Assembly (NCBI GenBank): GCA_033064195.1
Contig: JARBJD010000012.1
Coordinates: 434,001-498,000, forward strand
Direction of reading: 5' to 3'
DNA: 64,000 nt
Origin: Blattamonas nauphoetae
Lineage: Eukaryota > Preaxostyla > Oxymonadida
Shown here one piece after another: positions 11,637 through 22,930 of this stretch. The notes beneath the pieces are model-generated. The model was given only the letters and a program-made list of their open reading frames with translations, had not been told where the DNA came from and searched no databases. A program made the translations under genes and the position numbers. Positions within the stretch are counted from its first letter, which is position 1; each line of letters opens with the position of its first letter.

Positions 11637-14155
11637 TCATTTTGTTGATGTTTTCTGTTTCTTTCTCTTTTTTGGTTTTTCCAGAGCGGGTTCCCGCTGT
11701 GAGCGACTTGTTTTCTCATCGCGACTACTTCTCATGTCACTTCGCGCACTTTCCATCGCATCATCCTTCCAGGAACGATCTGTTGTGATTTCTGCCTGAT
11801 ATTGAGAATAGGGCGTGCTCAGATCAACCCCCAAATGCACTGGTGGTGTCGCAAAGGGAAACTGGCTTCCGTCTGCTGCTCTACGGAAGGACAAGTTCGA
11901 GGGGGGAGGATGGGCTGGCTGAAAGGATGCTATTGAATGGAGTGATCGGACAGAATGTCGATCCGATCTGTCGTCTGTCCATTTTTGCGATGGCCGACGT
12001 TCAGAATCGAACGATTGGCGAGACGTCGAGGCAGCATCGTTGTCCCCCTTCGCCCGCTGGAGAATGTCATCAAACTCTCGAATTTCGTCTCTGTACTGTC
12101 GCTTCGTATTCTCCCACTCGTCCAGTTCTGAGTGTCTTGGGGTTTCGTTGGGGGTGTGGTGGAATGGGAGGGATGACGAGTAGGATGAGAGGAACTGGAG
12201 CCTCTGCCGGTTCACATCTCGCTCGTTCTGAGAATCCTCAAGTTGCAGCTTCAGCTCAGAAATGACATCGTCACGAAGCTGCTGCTCGACAGCGGCCTGC
12301 CCCTTGACTTGCTGGAGATGCTGCTCGAAGAGGAGCCGCTCCGACTTGTTCTGCTCAGACAGCTGGGAGATGATCAGCTCCTTCTGCCTGACTGTCTCCT
12401 CCAACAGTCGGACGTGGTTCTGCAGGTCTCCGATTTTTGTTTTGAGAGTGGCTTCAGTTGTGCTCTGCCTCTCCTCGACGTATTGCAACTCGACCTCCTT
12501 CTCTGCCAGCAGACGTGCTCGCATCTTTTCAACGTACTTCTCCTTCTCTCTTACAACCAACTCCATCTCACGTGCCTTCGCGGCTGCCTCTCCCTTCTCC
12601 TTGCTGAGTTCCTTCTTCAGCTCGCTTACTTTCGTCTGGAGCTGCTCGTTCATTGTTTTCATATTTTCAATCTTTTCGAAGTTGGACTCCTCCTCTTTCT
12701 TCTTCTCTTCCTCAATCTGGCTCACGTAGTCCTTCCATTTCTCCTCGTTCTGCTTCATCTCTGCCTCCCACTGCTTGTTCAGTTCTTGCTGGAGAACAGT
12801 TTCCATCTCTGATTGGGCTTTCGCCCTCTGCTGGATTTCGTTCTGAAACTCTGTTTCTCGCCGTGTGATTTCGTTCTCGAGGTGTTTGATGGAATAGAGT
12901 GCCTGCTCTCGGGCTGTCCGAAGTTCTTCTTCCTTCTCAGCCTGAAGTTCTTCGACTTGGGCGAGATGGCTCTCGTTGAGTTTTGTGAATTGTGCGACCC
13001 ACTTCTCTCTCTGCTCGTCCACCAGTTGTTGGTGTTCCTCGTCCTTCCGCTTCATCTCCTCGGCGTGCTCGCGCTGTTTCTCTTCCATCTCTTCCATCAC
13101 CTCTGCCATCCTCTCAATGAGTCGGTCGTTCTCTTTTTGGATCATCTCTGCCTTCTCTTCTCGATTTCGGAGATCTTCCTCTTTTTTCAGAAACTCAATC
13201 GAAGCCTTTTTCCGCGCGTCTTCGGCTGACACTTCCACAAGTTTGTCTGCCTCCCTCCTCATCCTCTCCTTTTCCCGTTCAACCAAATCTGAGAAGTGAG
13301 CACTTTGTTCGTGGATTTCGTCCTCCAACTGGGCGACTTTCTTCGACAGAGTTGCAATCAACCCTTCTTTCTCGTCCAGTGTCTGCTGGTATTCCCTGAT
13401 TCGTTCGGCGATCTCCACATTCTTCTCGTTCAAAGCCTCTTCGAACTGCTGTTTAAGACTTTGTTCGTTTGCAAGCTTGTCGTGGTCCTTTTGTCGTGTT
13501 TCCCTGTTCAATGACTCGATTTCACTTTGGTGGTCGAGTTGGAGACGATGGATAGCTTCTTCATATTCAAGTTTTTGAGTTTCAATTTCCCGTTTGTGTG
13601 TCGCTATAAGACTGTATCTATCGGCAGTTTCTTTCTCCAGTTTACGTTGTAGATCTAAAATTTTGAGAGAATTCTCTTGGTCTTGCAGAGACCGAGTGTG
13701 GATAAGCTTTTCTGTTGCGTCTTGATATTGTGCTGAATATTTCTCTTCCAATTCTTTCTCTTTCTTCGATAAAAGTCTTTCTTTCTCTACTATTTGGGCA
13801 TGTTCGCTTTCTGACTTTTCTTGGATGGATTGTAATGTGTTCAAGTACTGAATTTCCGACATATCTCGTTTCTTTCTCTCAGCATCGAGATCTCCACGTA
13901 ATTGTGCAATTGTTTCTTGATATTCTAGTAATTGTGACCGTCCTCCTCGTGAAGTGATTTCACTTTCTCGAAGTTGGATGGTCAACGAATGATTAGCATC
14001 TTTCAATTTTTGGATTTCGCTGAGGAGGAAATTTTGCTCGTTTTGCATTGTCGTTATCTTTGACTTATCTCGTTTGGATTCATTTGAGATTGCTTCAAGA
14101 GTGACACTCATCTCACGGTTTCTCGTTCTGGAGGACTCCAATTCAGATCGGGCAT
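11637..14155 (-). CDS. Long coiled-coil protein, 5' exon unresolved
   Basis: About 830 residues of almost unbroken heptad-type coiled coil rich in Glu, Lys, Gln and Arg, followed by a Ser/Thr-rich tail of about 170 residues with basic ends (KPKKRKKQKTSTK). The reading frame stays open upstream of the first in-frame ATG (at 14111) to a good acceptor at 14156-14157, so at least one 5' exon probably exists. I could not choose it with confidence. No motor, GTPase or zinc domain is visible. Proteins like this are commonly cytoskeletal or centrosomal; that is inference. The C-terminal tail contains several SRS/RSD pairs that could be phosphorylation sites. Faces the DR1 gene across a gap of about 300 bp. 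Confidence 0.75.
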
Positions 14156-14469
14156 CTACAACGGAGGAGAGGGGAGTAGAGATCTATAAAACCTCTTGAA
14201 ATACGTTAATAACATCCATACATGAGAAGTAGGGAGAGTAGAGCGTGGAGGAGTTTGGTATTTGTGTGAAAACTGCTGGGAAAGTCGAATGAGGTGAATT
14301 CAAAATATATCAAAGAAAAGATAGTAAAAAATGATTAACAAACAAATGTCATCCACAAATCGATGAAGAGATGTGTTACAACTTTGAGTTTGCTGTTGTC
14401 AGTGTGAAAAAAATCTCGTTTTGGTTTGACAGATCTCTCTCATCTCTGGAGAACGTTACCTCCCTAACA

Positions 14470-15167
14470 ATGACCACTGCAACAACAAAACAACGGTCGA
14501 AACTTCCACGAGGTAATTTGTTCTCTCTATTTACGTCTCTCGCAGCGCAGGTGCAGAATGCAATAAAAGAAGAATTACAGGGAATTCGCGTTTCGACTGC
14601 ACTGGCAGATCAGATATGTGACTGCGCAGTATGTATGATAGCAAATTCTTTTTTTAGTTTCACTCAAGTTTTTGTAGAAGAGCTTACAAGGCAGTCCCTT
14701 GGTGAACAGAACTCTAAAACCGGTGGAAGAAAGGTCGATCCTGAACGAATGAAAGAATCACTTCGAGTTTGGATCGGCATTTGTGATTTGAATGATTCTT
14801 CTGGTCAATCATCTTGTTCAGGAAATGGGATTCAGTGATTGTATCAGCGAGTCCTCCCTCACAGAGATGAAGAAAAAGCAAGATGATGTCTGTCATTTCT
14901 CTTTTAAGCAGGCTTTTATAGAAGAAGGAACGGAAAAAGAAGCGAAATATTGAGTTCACACCCGAGGAAATTGCTGAACAACAAAGACAGCTGGAGGAAG
15001 TTTGCTGCCAATACACTTTCTATTCTTAGGCTCGAGAACGATTTCAAATGGAACAAAAAGCTGAAAAGTCCAAAAATTTACCGGAGAAAAGTGAAGAAGG
15101 AGCAGAGGGAGGCGCTCAACAATCTACTGACGCAGACATTCCTGATTTCGCTGATTTTGATTTTTAA
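14470..15167 (+). CDS. DR1: Negative cofactor 2 beta (Dr1), histone-fold TBP repressor
   Basis: 169 residues in six exons (14470-14512, 14546-14632, 14669-14766, 14822-14887, 14922-14999, 15030-15167), near the size of animal Dr1. NC2 alpha/beta clamps TBP on DNA and blocks TFIIA and TFIIB entry. The histone fold runs through SKLPRAQVQNAIKEEL, the CDCAVFFVEELTRQS helix and GRKVDPERMKESLREMGFSD. The family reads IPRAAINKMIKE, CCTEFIHLISSEAN and ISPEHVIQALESLGF there. Downstream, FTPEEIAEQQRQLEEARERF matches the Dr1 'IPEEELLRQQQELF.KAR' helix, and the tail is acidic (DADIPDFADFDF). Its antagonist TFIIA is encoded 11 kb away in the same window. Confidence 0.9.
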
Positions 15168-15649
15168 ACATGGATTCATCTTTTTTGTGTCATTATTTTC
15201 ATTTCAGATGTTCTTTGTTCTCGGTGACACTCTGAACATGACGTGATTCGACATCTCTTTGGAAAGATGGTTTTAGGCATATTCCTTTGCTCAATGTGAG
15301 AATAATTCACAAGATTCCATACAAGCTGGAACTGGACCAACAAAAAAGTGAGAAGAAGAGAAGACTTTACTCAAGACAAACTCTCAAGTCCATCAAAATC
15401 AGGTGATAGGTGGTGAAGAACACGAAGATGTTCCATGACTTTCTTGTTTCTTCTCTATTTCTTCCTCCACTCATCCTCCAGTCGATTCGACTCTTCGCCC
15501 ACAGACCGCCAAATCTGAAGACCAGATGTCAGACGAGTGAACATCCTTCCGACTCAAAGTTTGTGGTGAGATGAACGTGCTGGCCATCTGAGAATTCACA
15601 ATTCCAAGCACAAGTTGAACAAATGGTAATACTCTTGCGAGCATCGTGT
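15168..15649. other. Intergenic, no gene seen
   Basis: About 480 bp between the convergent DR1 gene and the unknown gene on the other strand. I see no exon with family similarity and no repeat. It probably holds the two 3' untranslated regions. Confidence 0.5.
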
Positions 15650-16833
15650 CTACAGATTTGGTTGTGAAATCTCACTTTCGTTGACGTTCCATATGATGAT
15701 GACGTGCGTGTGCGTCAGCTCTGAGTGAATCGGCGTGACAGATGGGATGAAATCTGGGAGGGGGATGCGAAACTTGAAAGACGCTGATGAATCAGAAGAC
15801 AGAACAAGTTGAGACGTCGCGACGGGGAATGGAAGAGAGGGAAGCACTGGTGGGGCTTCGTCCCCAAGAAAAATAATGGATCTCTCGAAAATGAAGAAAT
15901 CGACATTGTTCCACGTCATGGCCGGGATTGACAAGAGACAGTACACATTTTGTGTCTGATTGGGAGCACCCAACTCGAGTTCGGTTTCGGGAGGACTTTC
16001 ATAAGAGAAGAAATGGAACGAGTAAGGAGGGGGTTGAGCAGATATGGTTGAGGTGTGAGCTTTGGCTTTGGGGTGTCGGTGTGGTTGAGAATGGCGTGGT
16101 TGTGGTTGGGTAGCTGGTGCGGGTGGGAGTGGAAATGATGGTTTTGGCTGAGATGAAGGTTGGGAGGGCTCAGATTGTTGATGAGGTGGGCTGAGAACCC
16201 ACTGTGACCTCCACGAATCCAGCTCTGTGTATGTCCATGCGAGAGATTGATTGACAAACAGTTGTCGATACTGGTTCTCCTCCGGGGTTCCAACGAAGAG
16301 CTTCGGGAAGTCTGGCGACATGACTAACCCAACATAGATTCTATCACCATCTAAAAACACATAATCAATAAATATAGTCAACCTTTATTAGATTTTCTGA
16401 ATTCTGTTGCCGATAATCGAGATTCTTCGGGAGCCTTTTGGAAAGTGTATTGCATTTTCTTCCCATCATTCGTATAGTAGTATCTCAAAATAGTAGAAAC
16501 ATATTTACCAAGGCCAGGCTTTGTAGCTTCAAACTGGTCGACATTTTGGCGCTCATTGAAAAGATATTTCATTGTAAAGAGATCCCAGAATTCCTTAATT
16601 GTAACAGATATATCCCGATTGAATGGTTCATTTGAGAACCGACAGAAGATTCTCAAAAAGATAAAGAGAGCTCGGTGAATGTTCTTCATGCCTTGGAGCC
16701 ATTTCGTCGGAATTTCAATAAAGGTGGGAGCATTGTGAGCATTTTGAACTGGTACTGGTTGAATGATTGCACCATTTGAATCAAAACGTGGGAAAGAGAA
16801 AACTGGCAAAGCTTGCTGCCTTCTTGTTGACAT
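15650..16833 (-). CDS. Unrecognised two-exon protein, about 383 aa
   Basis: Exons 16383-16833 and 15650-16350 join across a 32-bp intron to give 383 residues in frame. The N-terminal 150 residues look globular with aromatic-rich helices (KWLQGMKNIHRALFIFLRIF, FWDLFTMKYLF). The middle (about residues 200-245) is a Pro/Ser/His/Gln-rich linker. The C-terminal part is beta-rich (VYCLLSIPAMTWNNVDFFIF, THTHVIIIWNVNESE). I recognise no family and assign no function. It is preserved as two long open exons with the gene-like GC content of its neighbours, so it is probably real. It is the last gene before the transposon-rich island. Confidence 0.65.
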
Positions 16834-17007
16834 TTTCAGATGAGAAACGATCAGACCCGAAACAGCATGTAGTCTTCAGAAAATGGTGCAATTTGATGAA
16901 GGTACGAAACAAAAATGATCCACGGGATTAATTGGACACGAAGTGGTGGGAAATTAAGGTGTTTCGCTTTCATGAGTAGAGTGCCAAGAAAAAAAAGAAA
17001 AAAGATT

Positions 17008-17077
17008 GCATTGTCCGGGAATTGAACCCGGGTCTCAACGATGGCAACGTTAAATTCTACCACTAAACCAACAATGC
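17008..17077 (-). tRNA. tRNA-Gly (anticodon GCC)
   Basis: 70-nt cloverleaf on the minus strand. The acceptor stem pairs GCATTGT with ACAATGC. The D-arm carries GGTTTAGTGGTAGAA. The anticodon stem-loop is AACG-TTGCCAT-CGTT, giving anticodon GCC. The T-arm is CCCGGGTTCAATTCCCGG. It closely resembles eukaryotic tRNA-Gly(GCC). It sits at the very edge of the transposon-rich island, and no intron is present. Confidence 0.95.
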
Positions 17078-17621
17078 TTATGACAATGGGTGTGTTTTAT
17101 CATCATATCTCAGTTGAGTATTGGAATCACATCGAACGTAGCACATATTCTGAGCGATGTCAAGACCACCTGAGATGACATCGCACAGATTTGGTTCATT
17201 TTCACGAATTGTTTTGAAAAAATGAGAGAAACTGAAAGATGGCGGAAACAGTTGACACAGATGCCTCTTAAAGCCAAGTTGAGTCTCAAGGGTTGAACAC
17301 CATATAAATTGTCCGAAAATGGGGCTTTTTCTAGATTTAGAGGAGTACGGTCATATGCTTTTTATCATTATTGTCCTTCGAAGAGCTTCAAGTTCAGATT
17401 TTGTGCCACGCGTGAAAAGACAATATCGGGGTGTGACAATAAACATGCTCAGTGGTTTCCTCTTTAACGAGAAGGATTCAGCATGTTTCAGTTAAGAAGT
17501 GAATCATTTACATGAAAAACAGAACTTTGATCGAAATTAGTTTTCTCGACGGACTTATAGCAGTGTTTTTAATCCGTATATTGTTAAAAATCCGTTCCAT
17601 GGGGATTGAAAAAGATAGATT

Positions 17622-18046
17622 GGTCAAACTAAGAAACATAACATTTGGTTCCGCGCCGAAACGCCTGTGTCGGGAGAAAACCTCAAAATACTCTGAAAGC
17701 CAGAATGGCACTGATTTTTCTCAACTTTTTACCCCTTTATCTCCACAACCAGCCATCCGTTTTGAATCATATAAAATGCATTGTGATCGTAAGCATCTCG
17801 ACAAAAGCTGCTCAAAAAATAAAAGATATTTTTTTTCTAAGAATTTTTTGTCGAGAAAAATATGGGTTTTTTTCCATTTTCCCCAATATCCAGAGTTTTT
17901 TCTCGAAATTTTTATCAAAATGTTCGTTTCACCGAAAAAACGTTTTGCGAAAATTTTCATCGAAATTGATTTACTGGTTGTTGAGATATTGCCGAAACGA
18001 TTTTTTTTATCGGGCAAAAGGGGGTATTTTGAGGTTTTCTCACGAC
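17622..18046 (+). repeat. Inverted-repeat family, copy 1 (right end truncated)
   Basis: Starts with GGTCAAACTAAGAAA and carries GAGAAAACCTCAAAATAC near the left end, with its reverse complement GTATTTTGAGGTTTTCTC at the right end. These motifs recur as terminal parts of copies at 23 and 28 kb. The internal modules 'TGTTCGTTTCACCGAAAA' and 'GCCGAAACGATTTTTT' recur near 27.1 and 28.0 kb. The right end abuts the transposase relic, and the outer part of the right arm is absent. Confidence 0.7.
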
Positions 18047-18896
18047 AAATCAATTTCAATACACATCCAAGAAACCTCCTGGCCGACCTCAAGATAATAG
18101 AAAAGAAATGGCTGTTCGAAGAGTTGTTCTCGGGCATGGATCATATTCAATCGCCAAGATCGCAAAAATCGCTGCGGTAGATCGAAAAACAGTTGCGGAT
18201 GTCGTGTATCGACGAATGTATTTTATAAAACTATCATCATTCACCGTTCCACATCCACTATCCCAACAACAAAAGGTGGATAGAGTGAACAAGGCTACCC
18301 GGCTCATCCAGACGCTCCGCCAACAAACCCCGTTCAATTATCGATCTGTGTTCACTGGTGACGAATCTTTCTTCTCTTTTTCTTTCGATCATCCTTTCCT
18401 GTAGGGCTTGCAGGGAGCCCAGAATCTTTTCAGGATCAACCCACTCCATCGCGGTCGAAAAATCATGTATTTTCTGTTCTTTGGAGTCTTTCATACTCCA
18501 GTACTCGAGCCGTTTCCTGAAGGAGATCGTAGGAATGCACACAGTTTCATCCACAGATGTCTCAAACCAATCGAACGTTATCTGGATCGACAGCACGATG
18601 TCGACGTTCCATATCAGCTCCACTACGACAACGCCAAACCCCACACAGCCAGATCAACTCGAACATTCCTTATCGATACGATTTTTTCTCTTATATCTCA
18701 TCCAGCTTACAGTCAAGACGTGTCTCCATGTGACTTCGCGATCTTCCCAATCTTGAAGCAACGATTCATTGGCAGACGACTCACTACTATTCAATCTCTC
18801 ACATGTGCAATTCTTGCAGAAATGGAACGCATCTCACCACAACAACGAATCCGCATCTTCCAGAATTGGATTTAGCGATGTGATTATGTCATCTGA
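18040..18896 (+). mobile_element. Tc1/mariner transposase relic (DD34D)
   Basis: One reading frame encodes most of a Tc1/mariner transposase. It shows a GRP box (KKPPGRPQ), the second helix-turn-helix (SYSIAKIAKIAAVDRKTVADVV), the first catalytic Asp in TGDES, the second in HYDNAKPHTA and the third in SPCDFAIFPILK. There are 34 residues between the second and third Asp, the mariner spacing. The frame has two in-frame stops (18402-18404 after the TGDES region; 18873-18875 inside the W-x-x-RC C-terminal motif) and no frameshift that I can see. The first helix-turn-helix is missing because the left end is cut at the junction with the inverted-repeat copy. It is a fairly young but dead DNA transposon. 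Confidence 0.88.
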
Positions 18897-20305
18897 CGGG
18901 GTGGCAAATATTTCGATAAAGGTCTTCGTTTGTTTTTTTTCCATTCGAACCCTTGAGGAAGAACGTCTTCATACGAGACGACTAAATCGAGCGAACAGAC
19001 AATTAGACCGTGATGATCACGATCAGCAAAATCTTGATCAATACATCACACATTTCCAGGTAGTTGCAGTTTTTGTATGCATATCAATCATGATTACTCT
19101 GATATCCCACAATTTTCATTCGATTCACTATATTCTCTTTATTTTCGGAGCTGCTTTCGTATCAATCCCCTTGTCCTGAATCTACCTCCTCCAAACTTGA
19201 TTTTTCACTTTCCACTCTATCGATCAAACCAATGAGACGAAATGAAAGCTGTTCAAGTTCTTTTCGATCAAAGTCTGTAATCTGTCCGCGTTAGACTGAT
19301 ATACCTCCAGAACATTCGCAATCCAAACTTCCCATCATCGTCTTCTTCTTGCGATCTCGACAAACGGAACCATCTCAATCCGATCTCTATCATCGCTCAT
19401 CCATCCCTTGATTCGGAGTCAGAATATTACCTCAAATGTCAAATGCTGGGCTTGTCAAATCATGGTGGATCGCGATCAAGCGCAACAACAGACCATCTGA
19501 TGTTCGTTTTCCCTTGTTCATCACTAATTCTGTCTATTCAGCATCAGATAGTGTCACTCATTTTCATGGAGTTTCGTAAATCTCGTCCTGATTCTTAATG
19601 TGAAAGAGATACGCGAGAATCCAATGTCTCACATTGTTAAAGCCAATTGTATGCCTTGGTTCACTTCTCTATGCTATTTTTAAACAGATATCCAATTCAG
19701 AAAGTCTCAACCCATTTCTGTCGGATCACAACTGCCAACTTCGAGCATTCATCAATCTCCCAATCCACGCAGTGAATTTCGCGAAAGATCTATGCAATCA
19801 CCTTCCAAGCTGCTCCTTGATACAATAACCAACCGAGAGATGTCAGCAAAACGATGTGGATGAGATTGAGACTGGATGATCACCCTGGCTGGATTCTCAT
19901 TTATGTGTTCTTGAAAGACTCTAAAACTCAACCGAACCTTCAAATTCTGTACGTCGTTGTCATTGGTGCACATTCGATTGGTGTAGTTTTCGTCACTTTA
20001 CTGTTAAAATTTCATCGATTTCCCGCTTCGAATTTGAGTCACTAAAAACCCGATTGTTTTTTCAGAGAACCTCAGCCAGTCGTAAAGAGATCTCAGAATC
20101 AAAATTTTGTGAGGTGATTGATGACAAAAAACAGTGAAGATGAGAGAGCGCCCTGAACTGTGGCGGGAGTTGAGATCAGACTGACTTTGGCAGGTATTAA
20201 CAATCCTTAGACTGCAAATCCTGCTCCTTCATGTGTACCCAATGGAACTTATATCAGATCCTGCAGTTCGCGATTCGATACGTCCGAATCCCAAGTGACT
20301 CATAT
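18897..20305. other. Gene-free stretch of the island
   Basis: About 1.4 kb with only short chance reading frames. I find no family signature, no clear terminal repeats and no splice-consistent exons. It probably contains decayed transposon DNA. Confidence 0.5.
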
Positions 20306-20592
20306 GGTCCAACTAAGAAAAAAGAAAAAAACTGTATCGGGTTAAATTCACACTATCAACCCGTGAAAAAAAGATATAGTCGTGCAAATTCGATTTCACT
20401 AACAACGAGTGGACCATTCTATCTGATTCCCGAGTCAATGGGTCAGTGAATGACTGTAGGTTCAAATCTGTTTTTTCAAAATATGAGAAACCGCAGTTTT
20501 ATTTCTCAATTCTTTTGTGAACATTCATGGACGTTTTCTCGGCGAGATTTGTGAAAAACAATCTGAAGGTCTAATTATTTCTTCGTTGGACC
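20306..20592. repeat. Inverted-repeat family, short decayed copy
   Basis: Left end GGTCCAACTAAGAAAAAAG and right end TTCTTCGTTGGACC are in inverted orientation 250 bp apart. They resemble the GGTCAAACTAAGAAA end motif of the family. Confidence 0.5.
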
Positions 20593-20709
20593 ATTTGTGT
20601 CACTTGAAAAAACTCGATTTTATCCGGGTTTGTCAAAGGACTAGAAATGTTTAGCAGAAACGTTCTTTTGATGAAATGATCATTTTACACAAGAATAGGC
20701 AACAATTCT

Positions 20710-20919
20710 CGGGACAGGGTGTTCAGGAAGCGAAGTCATTCGTGGCCACCTCGCAGTCCAGACCTCACACCTCGAGTTTTTTTCTTCTGGGGCTACATCG
20801 GTGTTATAGTCTTCAAACGTGGTCCCAAGACTGTTTCACCACTGAAGGAATACATCACTGAAGCAATGACCAATATCCCAGAGGAGATCCTTCAAAATGC
20901 GCTTTTTTCAGTTCAATGA
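20710..20919 (+). mobile_element. Mariner-like transposase C-terminal fragment
   Basis: A 65-codon frame reads SHSWPPRSPDLTPRVFFFWGYIG, then a segment ending in ITEAMTNIPEEILQNALFSV. This matches the C-terminal part of mariner-type transposases (W.PRSPDLTPCDFFLWG...; ..IP.E.LQNA..S). The third catalytic Asp of the PCDF motif is replaced (PRVF). Only the C-terminal third remains. The sequence differs from the relic at 18 kb, so it is a separate lineage. Confidence 0.72.
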
Positions 20920-21499
20920 GATGTGCCGAGTGCATTCGAAGGAATGGAAACAATGTGGATTTCTGATACTCACTTCATTTCTTATTTATGTCATATCCAA
21001 CCATTTACCAAAAGTTTGATCTAAACAGACATTGACGAATGAACAAAACGTGAAAACTTTGTCGATCATGTTCTGGAATACATCAGAGGTTGAGAAAACC
21101 TGTCGGGTCGAGGGTAGAAAATGATGGAAAACTGATAGCCCGAAACACTTTTTTTTGGATCCTCGATTTCGCCGGAAAGTTCACATAGTGATGAAAGTTG
21201 ACAATAGGGGTGATTTATTCCGGATATTTTGGAAAACCCACAGTGAAGTACTTAAAACATGTAATGACTAATTTAAATCATAATATCGGTGAAATCGTCA
21301 GAGGAGAGCTGAATGAGGCCTCGAAATGATGTCAAATTTCTGTCAACGAGTAGTGCAGTTGGTATGATGTGTTGGGGATGTTACTGGCAAGTCCTTCAAT
21401 GTTGTCTCTCCACACACGGGATACATACCGGACACGCGGAATGGATCTTGAATGATGCTTGGTGATAGAGCAGCGTGTAACCCATTGAGAAGATTAGTG

Positions 21500-22145
21500 G
21501 AAAATTATGATCGTCGTGGTTCGGTAGAAGGATCGATAGAGTCGATTGGGGTGAGATTCGAAAGATGTTGTTTGAATAGTGCATTCACATCCAAGTCAAG
21601 ATGTCGGAGAATAGAAGTTGTCTGAGTTGGGTGACAAAGAACATCGATTAGTTGGTCGCGACACAATTGGAGAATCACTTCACTCATGTGCGCTGCCGTC
21701 ATATCCCTATGGAGAAGGAAGTGTGCGTTGGTAAGGTCGACATATTGTCTCCATTGACCATCGATGGCTGGATTATGTCTTAGAATCGTGCGAGAAAATG
21801 AATAGGGGAGCCAATTTTATCCTTAGTCGGTCACAATCGAATGTTTTCTGATTGGATGTGGGCATATTCTGCTGGAAACTGGACTCCGGAAAAGGAGACT
21901 GATGAAGGGTACGATGCACCATCGGTTGTAATTTGAAGAAGAACGGATTTTTTGGGTGGAATGATAGATTCGACAACGGTTGGGCGAGGAGCTCCGGAAA
22001 TCGAATCGACTTTGGGGGGAGTCGATGAATCGATGTGAGTGTATGTCTCGTCCAGATTGAAGAATTGAGATGATTGCTTGATTGGGCCTTTTCTGTAGTT
22101 TTGTCCATAGGTTGTGTTCGTTGAGAGCAATTCCTACTGATTTCA
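21500..22145 (-). mobile_element. Pogo/Tigger-like (DDE_1) transposase relic, copy 1
   Basis: On the minus strand one frame carries SSQFFNLDETYTHID, the 'N.DET' first catalytic motif of DDE_1 transposases. Another frame carries RDMTAAHMSEVILQLCRDQ and HPTQTTSILRHLDLDVNALFKQ, which match the second catalytic Asp with its AH.S helix and the 'PP.TT..LQPLD....FK' motif. The two parts lie in different frames, so at least one frameshift separates them. A similar relic lies on the opposite strand near 24.2-24.8 kb. Confidence 0.7.
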
Positions 22146-22930
22146 CAAACGTTATCCTCTGGCGTTTTGCCTTTTTCCAGAGAACAAAAACCCCTCGATC
22201 AGAGACCAGATCCGAACTTGTGAAAAAGTGACCGAAAAAAGGATTGGGGGAAGTGTGAATAGATTATGGGAACTGAAGAAAACTTATTTATTCAGACTGA
22301 CTCGGCATCATCCATACTCTTGAAAAGAAGAAAAAAGACAAATTTTGAACAAATATTTCAATGCAAATCCGATAAATCCTCACAGTTCTTTGTTCACCAG
22401 ATCTCCACACATTTTTCTCTCCTTTTTGACCTTGTTACTCCACAATCAGAGACCATTTTTGTCCCTTGATCTTTCGGTGAGAATTGTTGAAGCCAGAGAA
22501 AAGTTCGAGGACCCGAATCTTTCATCGAGATCAGTTCTCCGGGTCAGTGTTTTATTTCACAAGAACGTTGTCCAATTGTGTCTAACCAAAATCGGTGAGA
22601 AGTGACGATGTCTATCTCTGTCGTGTGCTGAGACGAGATGGGTCAGACTTTTTTGACCTCATTCAAAAGTTCGAAGACCAAAATTCATATTCAATCACCT
22701 CTCAAACCTGAGAAATGAACCGACTTTTCTCCAAGATTGGTGCATGACATGATTGAACAGTATTTTAGTGAACTTTGATCAAGCCGTGAAAAGAGTGGTT
22801 AATTTCATTCGTAATTTGTGAGCGTCGAACTTTTGAATTAAATCAAAAATCCAGACACATTTTTCTCAAACTTTCTACGCTCGCATCTCCACTACTAGAT
22901 ATCCGTTTTAAACCGAAGAAAATGCATTTT
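22146..22930. other. Gene-free stretch of the island
   Basis: About 0.8 kb of AT-rich sequence with short chance frames only. No conserved domain or terminal repeat was found. Confidence 0.5.

Noticed and set aside
12243-13514. Several plus-strand frames rich in Leu/Ser opposite the long coiled-coil gene
   Set aside because: Antisense of Glu/Gln/Lys coiled coil gives Leu/Phe/Ser-rich shadow frames. They break often and show no family signature.
16851-17063. Minus-strand 70-codon frame
   Set aside because: It overlaps the tRNA-Gly gene and has no domain; chance frame.
17512-18180. Long plus-strand frame before the mariner relic
   Set aside because: It reads through the inverted-repeat copy in a frame with no similarity. 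The transposase lies in a different frame.
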